From: Haloferax marinisediminis
GTDB lineage: Archaea; Halobacteriota; Halobacteria; Halobacteriales; Haloferacaceae
Direction of reading: 5' to 3'
Length of the DNA: 64,000 bases
NCBI RefSeq assembly: GCF_009674585.1
Contig: NZ_WKJP01000001.1
Location: 496,001 to 560,000, forward strand
The notes under the pieces: model-generated
Database searches by the model: none
What the model saw: the letters and a program-made list of their open reading frames with translations, nothing else
Told to the model about the DNA's origin: nothing
Position numbers and translations under genes: made by a program
Shown here: positions 44,549 through 54,340 of the stretch, one piece after another
Layout of the letters: the number at the start of each line of letters is the position of its first letter
Numbering within the stretch: the stretch's first letter is position 1

Positions 44549-45535
44549 ATGGTTCGAATCCTGGTCCTCGACCAACCCGCAGACAGTATCCCTGCTGAGG
44601 TGCACGCCGACGCGCTCCGTGAACGACTCCCCGACGAGACCATCGTCCATCCGAAGACGACCGAAGAAACCCTCGAAGCTGCACGAGACGCAGACGTAAT
44701 CACTGGGTCCAGACTCCCGGACGGTGTTCTCGATGTGGCCGACAACCTCACACTCTTTGCGGGTGCGATGGCTGGATACGACCATCTTCCGCTGGAGGCG
44801 TTTCGCGAACGGGGCGTCGCCGTCACGAACGCCTCGGGCGTCCACGGACCCAACATCGCCGAACACGTCATCGGGTGGCTGTTGACCATTACCCGCCGCC
44901 TCGACGAGGGAATCCGCCGACAAGACCGCGGCGAGTGGCGATACTTTCAGGCCTACGGGGAACTGCAGGGGTCCACCGTAACCGTCGTCGGCCTCGGCGC
45001 GATTGGGCAGGCAGTGGTCGAACGCCTCGACCCGTTCGGCGTCGAAACCATCGGCGTTCGCTACACACCCGAGAAAGGCGGCCCGACAGACCGTGTGATT
45101 GGCTTCGACGAACTGGACTCGGCCCTCGTCGAGACAGAGTACCTCGTGCTCGCGTGCCCGCTAACCGACGCGACGCGGAACCTCATCGACCAGCAGGCGT
45201 TCTACGCACTCCCGAACCACGCCGTCCTCGTGAACGTCGCCCGCGGAGGCGTCGTCGATACCGACGCACTCGTCAAGTCGGTTCAGCGCGGACATATCCG
45301 AGCGGCCGCACTCGACGTGACCGAGCCAGAACCACTCCCACACGACCACCCGCTGTGGGACTTCGAGAACGTGTTCATCACCCCGCACGTCGCGGGCTAC
45401 ACGCCACACTACTTCACCCGACTGGCCGACATCCTCGCGGAGAACGTCGAGCGGCTACGAGATGGCGACCCAGCTGTCACGCTTCGGAACCAAGTGCTTC
45501 CCCAAACCCCACGTACTTCATCCGAGGATACATAG
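44549..45535 (+). CDS. D-isomer-specific 2-hydroxyacid dehydrogenase
   Basis: NAD(P)-dependent oxidoreductase of 328 aa. The nucleotide-binding VVGLGAIGQAVVERL is clear, along with VNVARGGVVDTDAL and catalytic positions in the EPEPLPHDHPLW region and HVAGYTPHYF. The substrate (glyoxylate, phosphoglycerate or other) is undetermined. ATG 44549. Confidence 0.9.
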   Translation: MVRILVLDQPADSIPAEVHADALRERLPDETIVHPKTTEETLEAARDADVITGSRLPDGVLDVADNLTLFAGAMAGYDHLPLEAFRERGVAVTNASGVHGPNIAEHVIGWLLTITRRLDEGIRRQDRGEWRYFQAYGELQGSTVTVVGLGAIGQAVVERLDPFGVETIGVRYTPEKGGPTDRVIGFDELDSALVETEYLVLACPLTDATRNLIDQQAFYALPNHAVLVNVARGGVVDTDALVKSVQRGHIRAAALDVTEPEPLPHDHPLWDFENVFITPHVAGYTPHYFTRLADILAENVERLRDGDPAVTLRNQVLPQTPRTSSEDT

Positions 45536-45544
45536 CGAGAGTCG

Positions 45545-46162
45545 ATGACGGGACTCGTGTTCGGACTGCAACCCACCACTGTCCTCGCCTTCTCCGGGGC
45601 GGCCATCGCGCTCATCCTCACACCCGGTCCCGACACGATGTACGTCCTCGCGCGCGGACTCGACGGACGTGAGTCGGGCGTTCGCTCGGCGTTCGGTATC
45701 GCAACCGGCGTCCTGTTTCACACGATGCTCGCCACGCTCGGCGTCGCCGCACTCCTCCAGACGGTGCCCGAAGCGGCGATGGCAATCCAGTACGTCGGTG
45801 CGGCGTACCTCATCTACCTCGGCGTGGTGGCCTTACGAAACGACGAGTTCGACCCATCTGTCGAGACGGACGCGTCGGGGAGTTTTCGTCGGGGCGTCCT
45901 CGTCAACGCATTGAACCCGAAGGTCGCGCTGTTCTTCCTCGCATTTCTGCCCGGATTCGCCGGACGTGGCCCCGGTGCAGGCCAGCGGATGGCGTTCCTG
46001 GGTGCGCTGTACGCGCTCCTCACGGCGATATATCTCTCCAGTGTCGCACTCGGTGCCAACAGACTCGGCGACGCACTGGCCGAGACACGAGTCACCCGCC
46101 TGTTGAACTACGTCGGCGCGGGGACGATGCTACTACTCGGTGTCGTACTCGCGCTGGAATGA
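45545..46162 (+). CDS. LysE/RhtB family translocator
   Basis: A 205-aa membrane protein of about six helices with the family start ALILTPGPDTMYVLARGL and QYVGAAYLIYLGVVAL. These proteins export amino acids. It follows the D-2-hydroxyacid dehydrogenase by nine nt, so they are probably co-transcribed; a functional link is uncertain. Confidence 0.88.
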   Translation: MTGLVFGLQPTTVLAFSGAAIALILTPGPDTMYVLARGLDGRESGVRSAFGIATGVLFHTMLATLGVAALLQTVPEAAMAIQYVGAAYLIYLGVVALRNDEFDPSVETDASGSFRRGVLVNALNPKVALFFLAFLPGFAGRGPGAGQRMAFLGALYALLTAIYLSSVALGANRLGDALAETRVTRLLNYVGAGTMLLLGVVLALE

Positions 46163-46215
46163 GAAGAACGACGGACTGAGTCGACTGCAGAGCGCAGTGG
46201 CGTGTCTGCAGTGCG

Positions 46216-47517
46216 TTACTCGTCGTCGCCGAGGAGTCGTTCGACCATCGCTTCGGGGTCGAACCGCTCGATGTGGTCGTAGCCCTGTCCCACGCCGAGG
46301 AACAAGATTGGCTTGCCCGTGACGTAGGCGATGGAGATTGCCGCGCCACCGTTCGAGTCGGCGTCGGCCTTCGTGAGGATGGCACCGTCGATGGCCGCCG
46401 CGTCGTTGAACTTGCGGGCGCGTTCGACTGCGTCCTGTCCGGCGACGGCCTCGTCCACGAAGATGGTGAGGTCCGGGCCGACGACGCGGTCGATTTTCTC
46501 CAACTGCGCCATCAGGTCGTTCGACGTGTGAAGTCGACCGGCAGTGTCGCCGAGGACGATGTCGATGTCGTGCGCGTCGGCGTACTCGACGGCGTCGTAG
46601 ATGACGGCCGCCGGGTCACCACCCTGTTCGTGGGTGATGAGTTTCTTGTCGAGCGCCTCTGCGTGCTCGCGAATCTGCTCGTTCGCACCGGCGCGGTAGG
46701 TGTCACCGTTGGCGAGGACCGTCGAGTAGCCCTGCTTTTCGAAGTAGCGGGCGAGTTTCGCGATGGTCGTCGTCTTCCCGACGCCGTTGATGCCGGTGAA
46801 GATGAGGGTGACAGGCTTGTCCGCGTCGGCGATGTGCTGGTCGAAGTCGAACTGTCCGACGCTGATGACTTCGTAGAGCGCATCGTGGAGCGCTTCGGAG
46901 ACGAGTTGGCCCGTACTCTGGACCTGTTTTCGCGTCTCGCCGATGAGTTTCTCGCGGATGGTATCGAGAATCTCCTCTGCGACCTGCATCTCGACGTCGC
47001 TCTGGAGGAGCGCCATCTCCAGTTCCCACAGGGGGTCTTCGAGGTCTTCTTCCTCGATGACGACTTTCCCCGTGGCGAACGCGGCAGCGCGCTTCAGTCT
47101 GCTCGCACTGGACGACGAATCCGTATCGTCCTCCTCGGCGAGGGCCGCTTTGGCGGCGTCCGACGCGAGCGACTCACGCGTCTCTTGGTCAGTCGCGGCG
47201 TCCGAATCGTCTGCCGTCGTCTCGGCTGCGTCGTCCGCTTCGGGGGCGGGCGTCTCGGCCGATGCAGCGTCTGCTTCGTCGGCCTCGGCGGCCGTATCGG
47301 GTTCCGAAGCGTCTGCTGTCTCGGTGTCGGCCGATGCCGCATCGGTCTCGGTCACCGGTTCTTCGTCGAATTCCGCCTCTGTCTCTGCGTCTGCTGCTTC
47401 GGCTTCGGCGTCTGCTGCCTCTGCCTCGGCCTCAGCCTCCGCTGCGGCTTTCTCTTCGGCGGTATCTTCGACGTCTTCCCGGAAGCGGTTGAGTTTCTTC
47501 TTCAGTCCGTCGAACAT
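46216..47517 (-). CDS. ftsY: Signal recognition particle receptor FtsY
   Basis: GTPase at the membrane that accepts SRP-ribosome complexes. The 433-aa protein has a long, very acidic N-terminal A region rich in Glu/Ala/Asp (residues ~15-135, EAEAEA-like repeats), then the NG domain with GINGVGKTTT, DTAGRLHT and LTKADAD. The A region is longer than in most bacteria, typical of haloarchaea. It is the last gene of a ribosomal operon. Confidence 0.95.
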   Translation of the reverse strand: MFDGLKKKLNRFREDVEDTAEEKAAAEAEAEAEAADAEAEAADAETEAEFDEEPVTETDAASADTETADASEPDTAAEADEADAASAETPAPEADDAAETTADDSDAATDQETRESLASDAAKAALAEEDDTDSSSSASRLKRAAAFATGKVVIEEEDLEDPLWELEMALLQSDVEMQVAEEILDTIREKLIGETRKQVQSTGQLVSEALHDALYEVISVGQFDFDQHIADADKPVTLIFTGINGVGKTTTIAKLARYFEKQGYSTVLANGDTYRAGANEQIREHAEALDKKLITHEQGGDPAAVIYDAVEYADAHDIDIVLGDTAGRLHTSNDLMAQLEKIDRVVGPDLTIFVDEAVAGQDAVERARKFNDAAAIDGAILTKADADSNGGAAISIAYVTGKPILFLGVGQGYDHIERFDPEAMVERLLGDDE

Positions 47518-47536
47518 CTGAATAGGGGTTTAGGGG

Positions 47537-48013
47537 TTACTCGTCGTCGCCGTCTTCGCCTTCGCCCTGCATCTGCTGCTGCATCTGCTGCATCTGCTGC
47601 TGCTGCATCTGCTGTTGGGCCTGCATCGCCTGCTGTTCGACCTGTTCGCTCTCTTCTTCGAGCTCTTCGATCTCGCCGCGGATGCTGGCGATCTCTTCGT
47701 CGAGCATGTCCTGCTTGCGGCGGAGCGCTTCGACTGCGCTCGACTGGTCCTGTTCGGCGGCGTAGTTGGCACCGAGCGAGACGATGACTTCGTCGATGTC
47801 CTGCACTTCGGCGCGGAGGTACGCGTCGCCACCGAGTGGGACCTGCACGGTCGAACCCGTCTCGAGCGTCTCGATTGCTTCGACGGCTTCGTCGATTTCG
47901 GCCTTCTCGTCGTTGAGGTCCGAGACCTCGCCTTCGAGTTCTTCGATTTCCTCGTCGAGTGCCTGAAGCTGCTGGGAGAGCTGCTGGAGTTGCTGCTGAC
48001 CGCCGCCCATCAT
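47537..48013 (-). CDS. pfdA: Prefoldin subunit alpha
   Basis: Subunit of the hexameric jellyfish-shaped chaperone that hands unfolded proteins to the thermosome. The 158-aa protein is largely coiled coil: an N-terminal helix ([20 protein letters not shown]), a hairpin ([16 protein letters not shown]) and a second helix. The C-terminus is a Gln/Met-rich run from repeated CAGCAGATG codons. The start overlaps the L18a stop codon (ATGA). Confidence 0.93.
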   Translation of the reverse strand: MMGGGQQQLQQLSQQLQALDEEIEELEGEVSDLNDEKAEIDEAVEAIETLETGSTVQVPLGGDAYLRAEVQDIDEVIVSLGANYAAEQDQSSAVEALRRKQDMLDEEIASIRGEIEELEEESEQVEQQAMQAQQQMQQQQMQQMQQQMQGEGEDGDDE

Positions 48014-48186
48014 GCTGCGGTCACCTCCGTGAGTTCGACCTTCGTACGTTTGATGCCGTGCTCACTCCCGATGAGAGAGAATGCACGGTCTCGTGCGACG
48101 TTCTCGTTGGGTGCGTCCACAGTTTTCGTGAACTCGTGGGTCACTCCACGGCTCGTGAAGCGTCCAGAGATAGTGAACTGGCTCAT
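48010..48186 (-). CDS. rpl18a: Ribosomal protein L18a-like (LX/L20e)
   Basis: A 58-aa protein, shorter than the ORF cut-off. [19 protein letters not shown]... and [17 protein letters not shown] match archaeal LX (L18Ae) of the large subunit. The TGA overlaps the ATG of pfdA, so it is translationally coupled. In archaea this gene usually sits between eIF6 and pfdA, as here. Confidence 0.9.
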   Translation of the reverse strand: MSQFTISGRFTSRGVTHEFTKTVDAPNENVARDRAFSLIGSEHGIKRTKVELTEVTAA

Positions 48187-48267
48187 GCACGTCGGTCGGG
48201 TGGCGAGCGGGAAAGGTCTTCCTACTCGAAGCGAAAACGAGCCGCGAAAAGGGGGAACGAGTGACCC

Positions 48268-48933
48268 TCAGTCGATGTAGCCGAGGGCGTCTTCGATGCG
48301 GCCCAGTTCTGGACCAGTCGTATCTTCGCCGACGAGGTACGACTCGTCGTTGGCGACGAGGCCAGACCCGACGAGCGGGCCACCGTAGTTGATGGTTCCG
48401 AGGTCGGCGCGAACGTCGAGGAGCGCTTCGAGCGCTTCGAGTTCGGGTTCGCGGGACTTCGGGTGGCAGAGGACGCCACGGTTGTTGGCAACCGCGGCCA
48501 TCCCGACGGTTCGAACGTCGGCGAGGTCGCCGCGTTCGACGGGGACCTCGAGTGCCTCTTCGACGACCGAAACGGCCTCGTCGGAGAGGTCAGCGTGGAC
48601 GTACGCGCCGTAGTCGTTCGCGAGAACGACGTTCCCAGCGGCGTTGATGCGACCGGGTAGTTCGTAGACGGGGAGGTCTACAGCGTCGGCGAGTGCCTCC
48701 TGTTCGCGGGTCGTCGCACGGCTCGAGACGAGCAGTCCGTTCTCGTTACCTGTCGCTAATGCACCGACGGTCCCGGACCCGCCGACGGTCGTCTTGACCA
48801 GCGGCACGTCGAGTTCCTCGGCCATCTGCTCGGCGAGCGAGTCGTCAGCGTCGGGGCGAACGAGGAGTACGTCGTCGGTCGCCCGAGCGAAGACGCCGAT
48901 GTAGGATGAACCGGCGAAGGAGGCGCGGAGCAC
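48268..48933 (-). CDS. eif6: Translation initiation factor aIF6
   Basis: Binds the large subunit and prevents premature joining. The 221-aa protein has the five-fold pseudosymmetric penteins: [31 protein letters not shown] and [19 protein letters not shown]. Three nt separate it from the L31e gene. Confidence 0.95.
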   Translation of the reverse strand: MLRASFAGSSYIGVFARATDDVLLVRPDADDSLAEQMAEELDVPLVKTTVGGSGTVGALATGNENGLLVSSRATTREQEALADAVDLPVYELPGRINAAGNVVLANDYGAYVHADLSDEAVSVVEEALEVPVERGDLADVRTVGMAAVANNRGVLCHPKSREPELEALEALLDVRADLGTINYGGPLVGSGLVANDESYLVGEDTTGPELGRIEDALGYID

Positions 48934-48936
48934 CGT

Positions 48937-49215
48937 TTACTCGGCCGGTTCGGCTTCGACGACCGACTCGCCGTCCTCGTCGAACCGTGCGGCGCGGACG
49001 CGGAACTTGCTCGGCGGGTCCTGTCGACCGTGCGCCCAGATCGTCTCGTTGATCTGCGTGTCGAGACGCACGTCGTCGGCGTCGACCTTGAAGTGCTTCG
49101 CGAGGTGCTCGCGGATGATCTTCATCGCGCGGCCAGCACGCTCGTAGGACGGGACAGCCTTCACGTCGCGGAGCGGGACGGTGACGACGCGCTCCTCGAA
49201 GTCGTTTGCGCTCAT
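48937..49215 (-). CDS. rpl31e: 50S ribosomal protein L31e
   Basis: A 92-aa large-subunit protein. FEERVVTVPLRDVKAVPSYE, RAGRAMKIIREHLAKHFKV and LDTQINETIWAHGRQDPPSK match L31e, with an acidic C-terminal extension. Two nt after rpl39e in the operon. Confidence 0.95.
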   Translation of the reverse strand: MSANDFEERVVTVPLRDVKAVPSYERAGRAMKIIREHLAKHFKVDADDVRLDTQINETIWAHGRQDPPSKFRVRAARFDEDGESVVEAEPAE

Positions 49216-49218
49216 TGC

Positions 49219-49371
49219 TTACTCGTCCGTGTTGCTTCGCCGCCAGTTGCGACGCTTGGGGTTTCGCGTAACTTCCATGTCGGTCTTGAGCATGACCCAC
49301 GCGGGGACACGACTGTTCTGGCGTTCGAGCTTCGCCAGACGCTTCTTCTTAGCCTTCGACTTCTTACCCAT
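49219..49371 (-). CDS. rpl39e: 50S ribosomal protein L39e
   Basis: A 50-aa basic protein ([20 protein letters not shown]..., ending [11 protein letters not shown]), the shortest ribosomal protein and lining the exit tunnel. First gene of the L39e-L31e-eIF6-L18a-pfdA-ftsY operon. A minus-strand TATA (ATTTTAT) is 30 nt upstream. Confidence 0.95.
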   Translation of the reverse strand: MGKKSKAKKKRLAKLERQNSRVPAWVMLKTDMEVTRNPKRRNWRRSNTDE

Positions 49372-49397
49372 AGTGGCCTACAGTTTCTATCCTCCGC

Positions 49398-49404
49398 ATA
49401 AAAT
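49398..49404 (-). promoter_or_regulatory. TATA box of the ribosomal/ftsY operon
   Basis: ATTTTAT on the minus strand, centred about 30 nt before the rpl39e start. Confidence 0.65.
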
Positions 49405-49663
49405 CTTGTTCCTTCGCGTTTGAGAGGTGTGAGAAGCGTCCACAGGGCTAAATCTGCAGAATTCACCCGATGGGCGGTTCTCCACAGCCGAATCGACCTG
49501 TTCGAAACGATGGACGAATCCGGACGTTCAGGAATCGCAGACCGCTCCCGAAGTCAAGAACCGAAGACGAACACAAAAGTCAGAGACGACGGGCGAACCG
49601 GCTCGGACGGAACCGACGTTCGAATCGACTCATTCAGTATCGTCGGTACAGAATCACGGATGA
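49405..49663. other. Divergent intergenic region between rpl39e and the EamA gene
   Basis: About 260 nt. An open frame crosses it but lacks halophilic protein composition and a promoter. I see no real gene in it. Confidence 0.45.
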
Positions 49664-50605
49664 ATGAGTCGGGCCCGTACACTCGTCGGTTTTCTCGCTC
49701 TCTCTGCCGTCTGGGGAAGTGCCTTCCTCGCGACCGAAATCGCCCTCGAGACGGTTCCACCGGCGTTTCTGGCGGCGATTCGGTTCGACATCGCTGCCGT
49801 CCTCTTGTTCGCGCTCACCATCGCCCGTGGCGACCGGTTTCTCCCCAAACTGCGAAGCGAGTGGCGACCGATTCTCGCCGGCGGCGTGTTCAGCATCGGG
49901 GCCCACCACGCACTCTTGTTCTCGGGGCAGGTGTACGTCCCCGGGTCCGTCGCGTCCGTTCTCCTCGGCATCATCCCGCTCGCGACGCCGACACTCACTC
50001 GACTGACCGCCACGCGAGAGCGCATCTCGTCGGTTCAGGCGGCGGGGCTAGTCCTCGGATTCCTCGGCCTCGTCGTCATCGCCAACCCGAACCCCGAGAA
50101 CTTGCTGTCGTCGAACCTCGTCGGCGCAGTGTTGGTGTTTGGGTCCGCCATCGCGTTCGCCCTCGGGGCCGTACTCACCCACGACAGCGAGACGGGCATG
50201 TCGCTGCTCGCGGTGCAGGCGTGGATGATGCTCATCGGTGCGATTACGCTCCACGTGACGAGTATCGCGCTCCCGTGGGAGTCTGCTGCCGACGCGACGT
50301 GGATTCCGACGACACTCGTCGCGACGGGATACCTCGCGGTCGTCGCAGGTGCCGGAGGCTTTCTCCTCTACTTCTGGCTCCTCGACCGAATCGGACCCAT
50401 CGAGGTGAGCCTCTTGGAGTACGTCATCCCGTTGTTCGCCGCCCTCGCAGAGTGGCTGGTTCTCGACCGCGTCCCGACACTGACGACTGTCGCTGGGTTC
50501 GCACTCATCTTCGGTGGCTTCCTGCTGTTCAAGCGAGAGTCGCTTCGTGGAGTGCTTCGTCGCGCAGTCGAACGGAGACGGAAACGCAAACCTGTCGACG
50601 ACTGA
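49664..50605 (+). CDS. EamA/DMT family transporter
   Basis: A 313-aa membrane protein with ten hydrophobic segments in two EamA repeats. ALSAVWGSAFLATEIALETV starts the first and VPPAFLAAIRF, then LEYVIPLFAALAEWLVLDRV in the second, are typical. Members move metabolites or drugs. The substrate is not deducible. Confidence 0.88.
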   Translation: MSRARTLVGFLALSAVWGSAFLATEIALETVPPAFLAAIRFDIAAVLLFALTIARGDRFLPKLRSEWRPILAGGVFSIGAHHALLFSGQVYVPGSVASVLLGIIPLATPTLTRLTATRERISSVQAAGLVLGFLGLVVIANPNPENLLSSNLVGAVLVFGSAIAFALGAVLTHDSETGMSLLAVQAWMMLIGAITLHVTSIALPWESAADATWIPTTLVATGYLAVVAGAGGFLLYFWLLDRIGPIEVSLLEYVIPLFAALAEWLVLDRVPTLTTVAGFALIFGGFLLFKRESLRGVLRRAVERRRKRKPVDD

Positions 50606-50617
50606 ATCGAGAAACGG

Positions 50618-51172
50618 TTACAGCGAGAATCGAGAGACTGTCTCGTATTCGGGGCCGTCGGGACCGAGTTCGCTCTTCTTTAACCGCACCTCTCGAACGG
50701 GGAACGACCCGATAGTTGGGTCTTCGTGTTGGACGACACGCGTGACGTAATCCTTTCCGCGCGCGTCGTTCATGCGGGCGAGCGTGACGTGTGGAGAGAA
50801 GTCGTGACCTTCGGCATCGAATCCAATCGCTGTCGTCTCCCGTTCGATGGCCTCGTGGAGGCGAATCATCTCGTCGGCACCGTCGTCCACACCAGTCCAG
50901 ACGACGCGGATGTAGTCCAGTGAGGGGAACACACCCAACCCACCAACCGAGGCGTCGAACGGGCCGACGTCGGCAGCGTCGATGGCCGATTCGACCGCCT
51001 CTTCGACTGCAGAGACGCGGTCCGATGGCGTCTCACCGAGAAACTTCAGCGTGATGTGGGCCTGTTCAGGGTCGGTAAATCGGAGCCCACCCGCGTCGTG
51101 GAGCAACGCCTGCGCCGCGGCGACACCCTCCGAGAGCGACGACGGCAGGTCGAGAGCGAGGAAGAGCCGCAT
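50618..51172 (-). CDS. thpR: RNA 2',3'-cyclic phosphodiesterase ThpR (LigT family)
   Basis: A 184-aa 2H phosphoesterase. The two HxT motifs are QAHITLKF (about residue 40) and PHVTLAR. It opens 2',3'-cyclic phosphates on RNA ends. The ATG at 51170-51172 gives MRLFLALDLP, as in the family. Confidence 0.9.
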   Translation of the reverse strand: MRLFLALDLPSSLSEGVAAAQALLHDAGGLRFTDPEQAHITLKFLGETPSDRVSAVEEAVESAIDAADVGPFDASVGGLGVFPSLDYIRVVWTGVDDGADEMIRLHEAIERETTAIGFDAEGHDFSPHVTLARMNDARGKDYVTRVVQHEDPTIGSFPVREVRLKKSELGPDGPEYETVSRFSL

Positions 51173-51198
51173 GGAGGATAAATGACGGGAGAACGACG

Positions 51199-51792
51199 TT
51201 AAGCTTCCGCCGACTCCTCGTTCGGTGGCACCCACGTCCGCACGATACCGGCGAGTTCGCCGTCGACGAACGTCGCTTCGTACACGTCGGGCATCGACAG
51301 GCCACTCCAGAACTCGTAGCCGTAACGGGGGTCGTAGGCGTTGAACACGAGTGCCATGAGCGTTCCGTGCGTCCCGACGACGACGTGGCGGTTGGGGTAC
51401 GCGTCGACCAGTCGTTCGACGGCAGCGACGCCGCGTTCCTGTGCTTCGGCGTGCGACTCACCACCTGGATGGGAGGCCGTCGGATTCGCCCAGAGGTGTT
51501 CGACAGCCGCGTCAAAGTCCTCGACGTGTTCCCCTGCAAGTTCGCGCTCTCGCAAGTCGTCGTCCAGTACGAGTGGGACGCCAGCAGCGTCGGCGATTCC
51601 TTCGACGGTTGCGCGAGCACGTTCGAACGGGCTCGTGACGACGATGTCGGCGACAGGAGCGAGGTGGGCCGTGATGGCGGCGGCCGCCCGCCGACCCTCC
51701 TGTGAGAGCCCACGACGCCGCTCGGCGTTCGGGACGTACGGCGAGTGCGCGTGTCGGACGAACGAGACCACAGTCGTCGAGGGGGGTGACAT
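51199..51792 (-). CDS. Histidine phosphatase family protein
   Basis: A 197-aa phosphoglycerate-mutase-like phosphatase with the catalytic RHxxS variant VRHAHSPY, VTSPFERARAT and VVGTHGTLMAL. Substrate unknown. ATG 51790-51792. Confidence 0.87.
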   Translation of the reverse strand: MSPPSTTVVSFVRHAHSPYVPNAERRRGLSQEGRRAAAAITAHLAPVADIVVTSPFERARATVEGIADAAGVPLVLDDDLRERELAGEHVEDFDAAVEHLWANPTASHPGGESHAEAQERGVAAVERLVDAYPNRHVVVGTHGTLMALVFNAYDPRYGYEFWSGLSMPDVYEATFVDGELAGIVRTWVPPNEESAEA

Positions 51793-51883
51793 TCGGCGAG
51801 AGTACACGAACTGTGAGTAAAAAGCGGTCGGTGTCGCCCCTCTGACGTAGCGTTTAACCGCCGTGAATCCCAATCGCGCCTAT

Positions 51884-52624
51884 ATGACCGACGACGGCAA
51901 GCGACCCCACCGCTTCTCTGAGGGGCAGGGGTTCGACGAGGACTACTCCGACTTCTCGCTCGACCCACCCGAACTCTCGGTGGACCCGACGAAGGTCGAC
52001 CCAGTTGACTCGCGCGTCCTGACCGACATCCTCGACCGTCGCAACATCGACCCCGAGGACGTCGACGTCGAGAAACTGCTCGACGTGGGCCTCTCGTACA
52101 TGCAAATCAACCGGTTCGAGGAAGCGACCGAAGCGTTCGAGCGGACGGCACGCTTCGCCGGCGAAGACTCGCCCATCGCACAGGAGGCGTGGGTGAACAA
52201 AGGTGCGGCACACGCCCAGCTCGAAGAGTGGGACGAAGCAGTCGGATCCTACCGCGAGGCGCTCCGAGTCGACGATGACAGCGAACACGCCGCGACGGCC
52301 CACACGAACCTCGCGTACGCGCTGTGGGAGTCGGGACAGACTGCCGACGCCCTCGACCACGCAGAACGTGCCGTCGAACTCGACCCCCGCTTCCCCCAGG
52401 CGTGGTACAACCGTGGGTTCTTCCTCCTCGAACGCGGCCTGAGCGAAGACGCGGTCAACGCGTTCGACAACGCCATCCGTCTCGGAATGCGGACGCCCGC
52501 CGTCCACGAAGAGAAGGCGCGCGCACTCGAAGAACTCGGCCGCGACGAAGAGGCAGAACAGGCCCAAAAACAGGCTGACGACATTCGCGAGCAGGCCGAA
52601 GCGGAACTCGTCGAGGACTACTGA
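51884..52624 (+). CDS. TPR-repeat protein
   Basis: A 246-aa protein. After an acidic N-terminal region (about 75 residues) come about four tetratricopeptide repeats: LDVGLSYMQINRFEEATEAF, AWVNKGAAHAQLEEWDEAVG, AHTNLAYALWESGQTADALD and AWYNRGFFLLERGLSEDAVN. TPRs mediate protein interactions. The stop overlaps the DUF424 start by one base (TGATG). Partner unknown. Confidence 0.9.
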   Translation: MTDDGKRPHRFSEGQGFDEDYSDFSLDPPELSVDPTKVDPVDSRVLTDILDRRNIDPEDVDVEKLLDVGLSYMQINRFEEATEAFERTARFAGEDSPIAQEAWVNKGAAHAQLEEWDEAVGSYREALRVDDDSEHAATAHTNLAYALWESGQTADALDHAERAVELDPRFPQAWYNRGFFLLERGLSEDAVNAFDNAIRLGMRTPAVHEEKARALEELGRDEEAEQAQKQADDIREQAEAELVEDY

Positions 52625-52926
52625 TGCTGCTTCGCGAACGCGAGACCCCGGAAGGACTCCTCGTCTCAGTCTGTGACGCGGACTGCATCGGTGAGACGTA
52701 CACGGACGGCGGTGTCTCGCTGGACGTGACCGAAGACTTCTACGGCGGCGAAGAGGCCCAGACGGTCGACCAAGATGCCGTCGTCGAGAGCCTCACCCGC
52801 GCAACCGTCGCCAACATCGTCGGTGAAGAGTCGGTGAACGTCGCCATCGACGCCGGCCTCGTCGACGAGGAGACGGTCCTCGAAGTCGGTGGGACGCTCC
52901 ACGCACAGCTCCTCTGGCTTCGGTAA
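52624..52926 (+). CDS. DUF424 protein
   Basis: A 100-aa archaeal protein of the DUF424 family with ETPEGLLVSVCDADCIGETY and VARATVANIVGEESV-like segments. Coupled to the TPR gene. Function unknown. Confidence 0.85.
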   Translation: MLLRERETPEGLLVSVCDADCIGETYTDGGVSLDVTEDFYGGEEAQTVDQDAVVESLTRATVANIVGEESVNVAIDAGLVDEETVLEVGGTLHAQLLWLR

Positions 52927-52994
52927 TCTCGTCGCCGTCGACCACGTCGTCTGGTTTTCTCGTCTTCGACCACCGACGAGCAGTCGCTTCTCGT

Positions 52995-54041
52995 CTACTC
53001 GCCCAGTTCGACGCCCGTGATTTCGAACCGAGCACCGCCTGATTCTGACTCGGTGAGTTCGATACACCACCCGTGGGCGTCGACGGCCTGCGAGACGATC
53101 GACAGTCCGAGACCCGTTCCATCGGTTTCCGACGAGTATCCATCGTCGAACACGTCGTCGCGTTCGTCGGCGGGGATGCCGACGCCGTCGTCTTCGACGT
53201 AAAATCCGGTGTGTTCGGTCTCGTCAGCGAGTGTTCCCACCGTCACAGTCAACTGGGAGTCGGTGTCTCGACGGCCGTGTTCGACCGAATTGCGAAACAG
53301 GTTCTCGAAGATGTGTGCGAGGCGATTCGAGTCCGCCTCGAACGCCACCGAGTCGGCAACGACCAACGACTCGTCGGCTGTTTTGACGTGCGACCACGCA
53401 GTGCGGGCCTCCGATTCGAGGTCGACAGTGGCCAACTGCGTCACCGAATCCTGTCGGGCCAACACGAGCGCATCTGAGACGATGTCGTCCATACGCTCCA
53501 GTGAGTCGACGATACGGCCGAGGCGCTCGGTCGCGATTCCTTCGTCGATGAGCGTCTGCGCGTACCCGAGGGCGACAGCGAGCGGGTTCCGAAGGTCGTG
53601 CGACAGGATGTTGGCGACGTTCTGTAGTCGTCCAGCCTTCTCGTCGACTTCGAGTTCGGCGAGTTTCCGGTCGGTTATGTTCAAGTGGACGACCTGAATG
53701 TACGTCTCCTCCTCGTGGGAGAACCGAGTGGCACGCATCGTGAACCATCGCCGTTCGTCGGGTGAGTGGCACGGATACTCGTGCGAGAAGTCGTCTGTCT
53801 CACCGTCGATGACCGACCGAATCCCGTCGGCGACGGCGTGTAAGCTTCCGTCGTCGCTGAGTTCGCAGACACCGAGGTAGTTCTCTCCGACGAAACTGCT
53901 GTCGCCGACGTAGTCGTTCGCTTCGCCGAACGCTCGCCACGCCTCGTTCGTGTAGATGATCTCGCCGTCCGTGTTCAGAATCGCGAGTTGCATCGGAAGC
54001 GCGTCCAAACTGGACGAGGCGAGAGGAGACGAGGGAGACAT
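52995..54041 (-). CDS. PAS-domain histidine kinase
   Basis: A 348-aa soluble kinase. A PAS domain (about residues 15-125, ILNTDGEIIYTNEAWRAFG) precedes the H-box LSHDLRNPLAV (His148) and an HATPase with NLFRNSVEHG, DDGVGIP and GTGLGLSIV. No transmembrane segment, so the signal is cytoplasmic (redox or ligand). No response regulator is adjacent. Start taken at ATG 54041. Confidence 0.87.
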   Translation of the reverse strand: MSPSSPLASSSLDALPMQLAILNTDGEIIYTNEAWRAFGEANDYVGDSSFVGENYLGVCELSDDGSLHAVADGIRSVIDGETDDFSHEYPCHSPDERRWFTMRATRFSHEEETYIQVVHLNITDRKLAELEVDEKAGRLQNVANILSHDLRNPLAVALGYAQTLIDEGIATERLGRIVDSLERMDDIVSDALVLARQDSVTQLATVDLESEARTAWSHVKTADESLVVADSVAFEADSNRLAHIFENLFRNSVEHGRRDTDSQLTVTVGTLADETEHTGFYVEDDGVGIPADERDDVFDDGYSSETDGTGLGLSIVSQAVDAHGWCIELTESESGGARFEITGVELGE

Positions 54042-54163
54042 ACACCGATACACACGCGTCCAGTACTTCATTGATGCGCCCGAGACGTTCGTGCTCGCCA
54101 ACAGGTACTTTTCCACAGAGAGCCATACACGCTGTGTCTTCGAAGCCTACTATCCATCCTGCC

Positions 54164-54340
54164 GTGCTCGTCAAACTCGACGCCATAATCGGGTTACTCC
54201 TCGTCGTCAGCCTCCTCCTCGCACTCGTCGTGGTCGGTGTCGCCGGCACGCTCGGTGTTCTCGGCGTCCTCGTCGTCGCCGTTCTCGGTGTGGTTGGGTG
54301 GTACAGCTATCTCAAGAACCTGAATCGGTACGACGCGTAG
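54164..54340 (+). CDS. Small two-helix membrane protein
   Basis: A 58-aa protein from GTG 54164 (LVKLDAIIGLLLVVSLLLAL...), two hydrophobic segments and a short basic tail. No family known. Upstream longer frame is unlikely. Confidence 0.6.
   Translation: MLVKLDAIIGLLLVVSLLLALVVVGVAGTLGVLGVLVVAVLGVVGWYSYLKNLNRYDA

Noticed and set aside
47560-47640. Tandem CAGCAGATG repeats as a mobile or CRISPR-like repeat
   Set aside because: They are in frame and encode the Gln/Met-rich tail of prefoldin alpha.
46273-47787. A 504-codon frame antisense to ftsY
   Set aside because: Arg/Val-rich shadow of FtsY with no motif.
49420-50715. A 431-codon plus-strand frame over the EamA transporter
   Set aside because: Extremely Arg-rich, off-frame shadow of the EamA gene.
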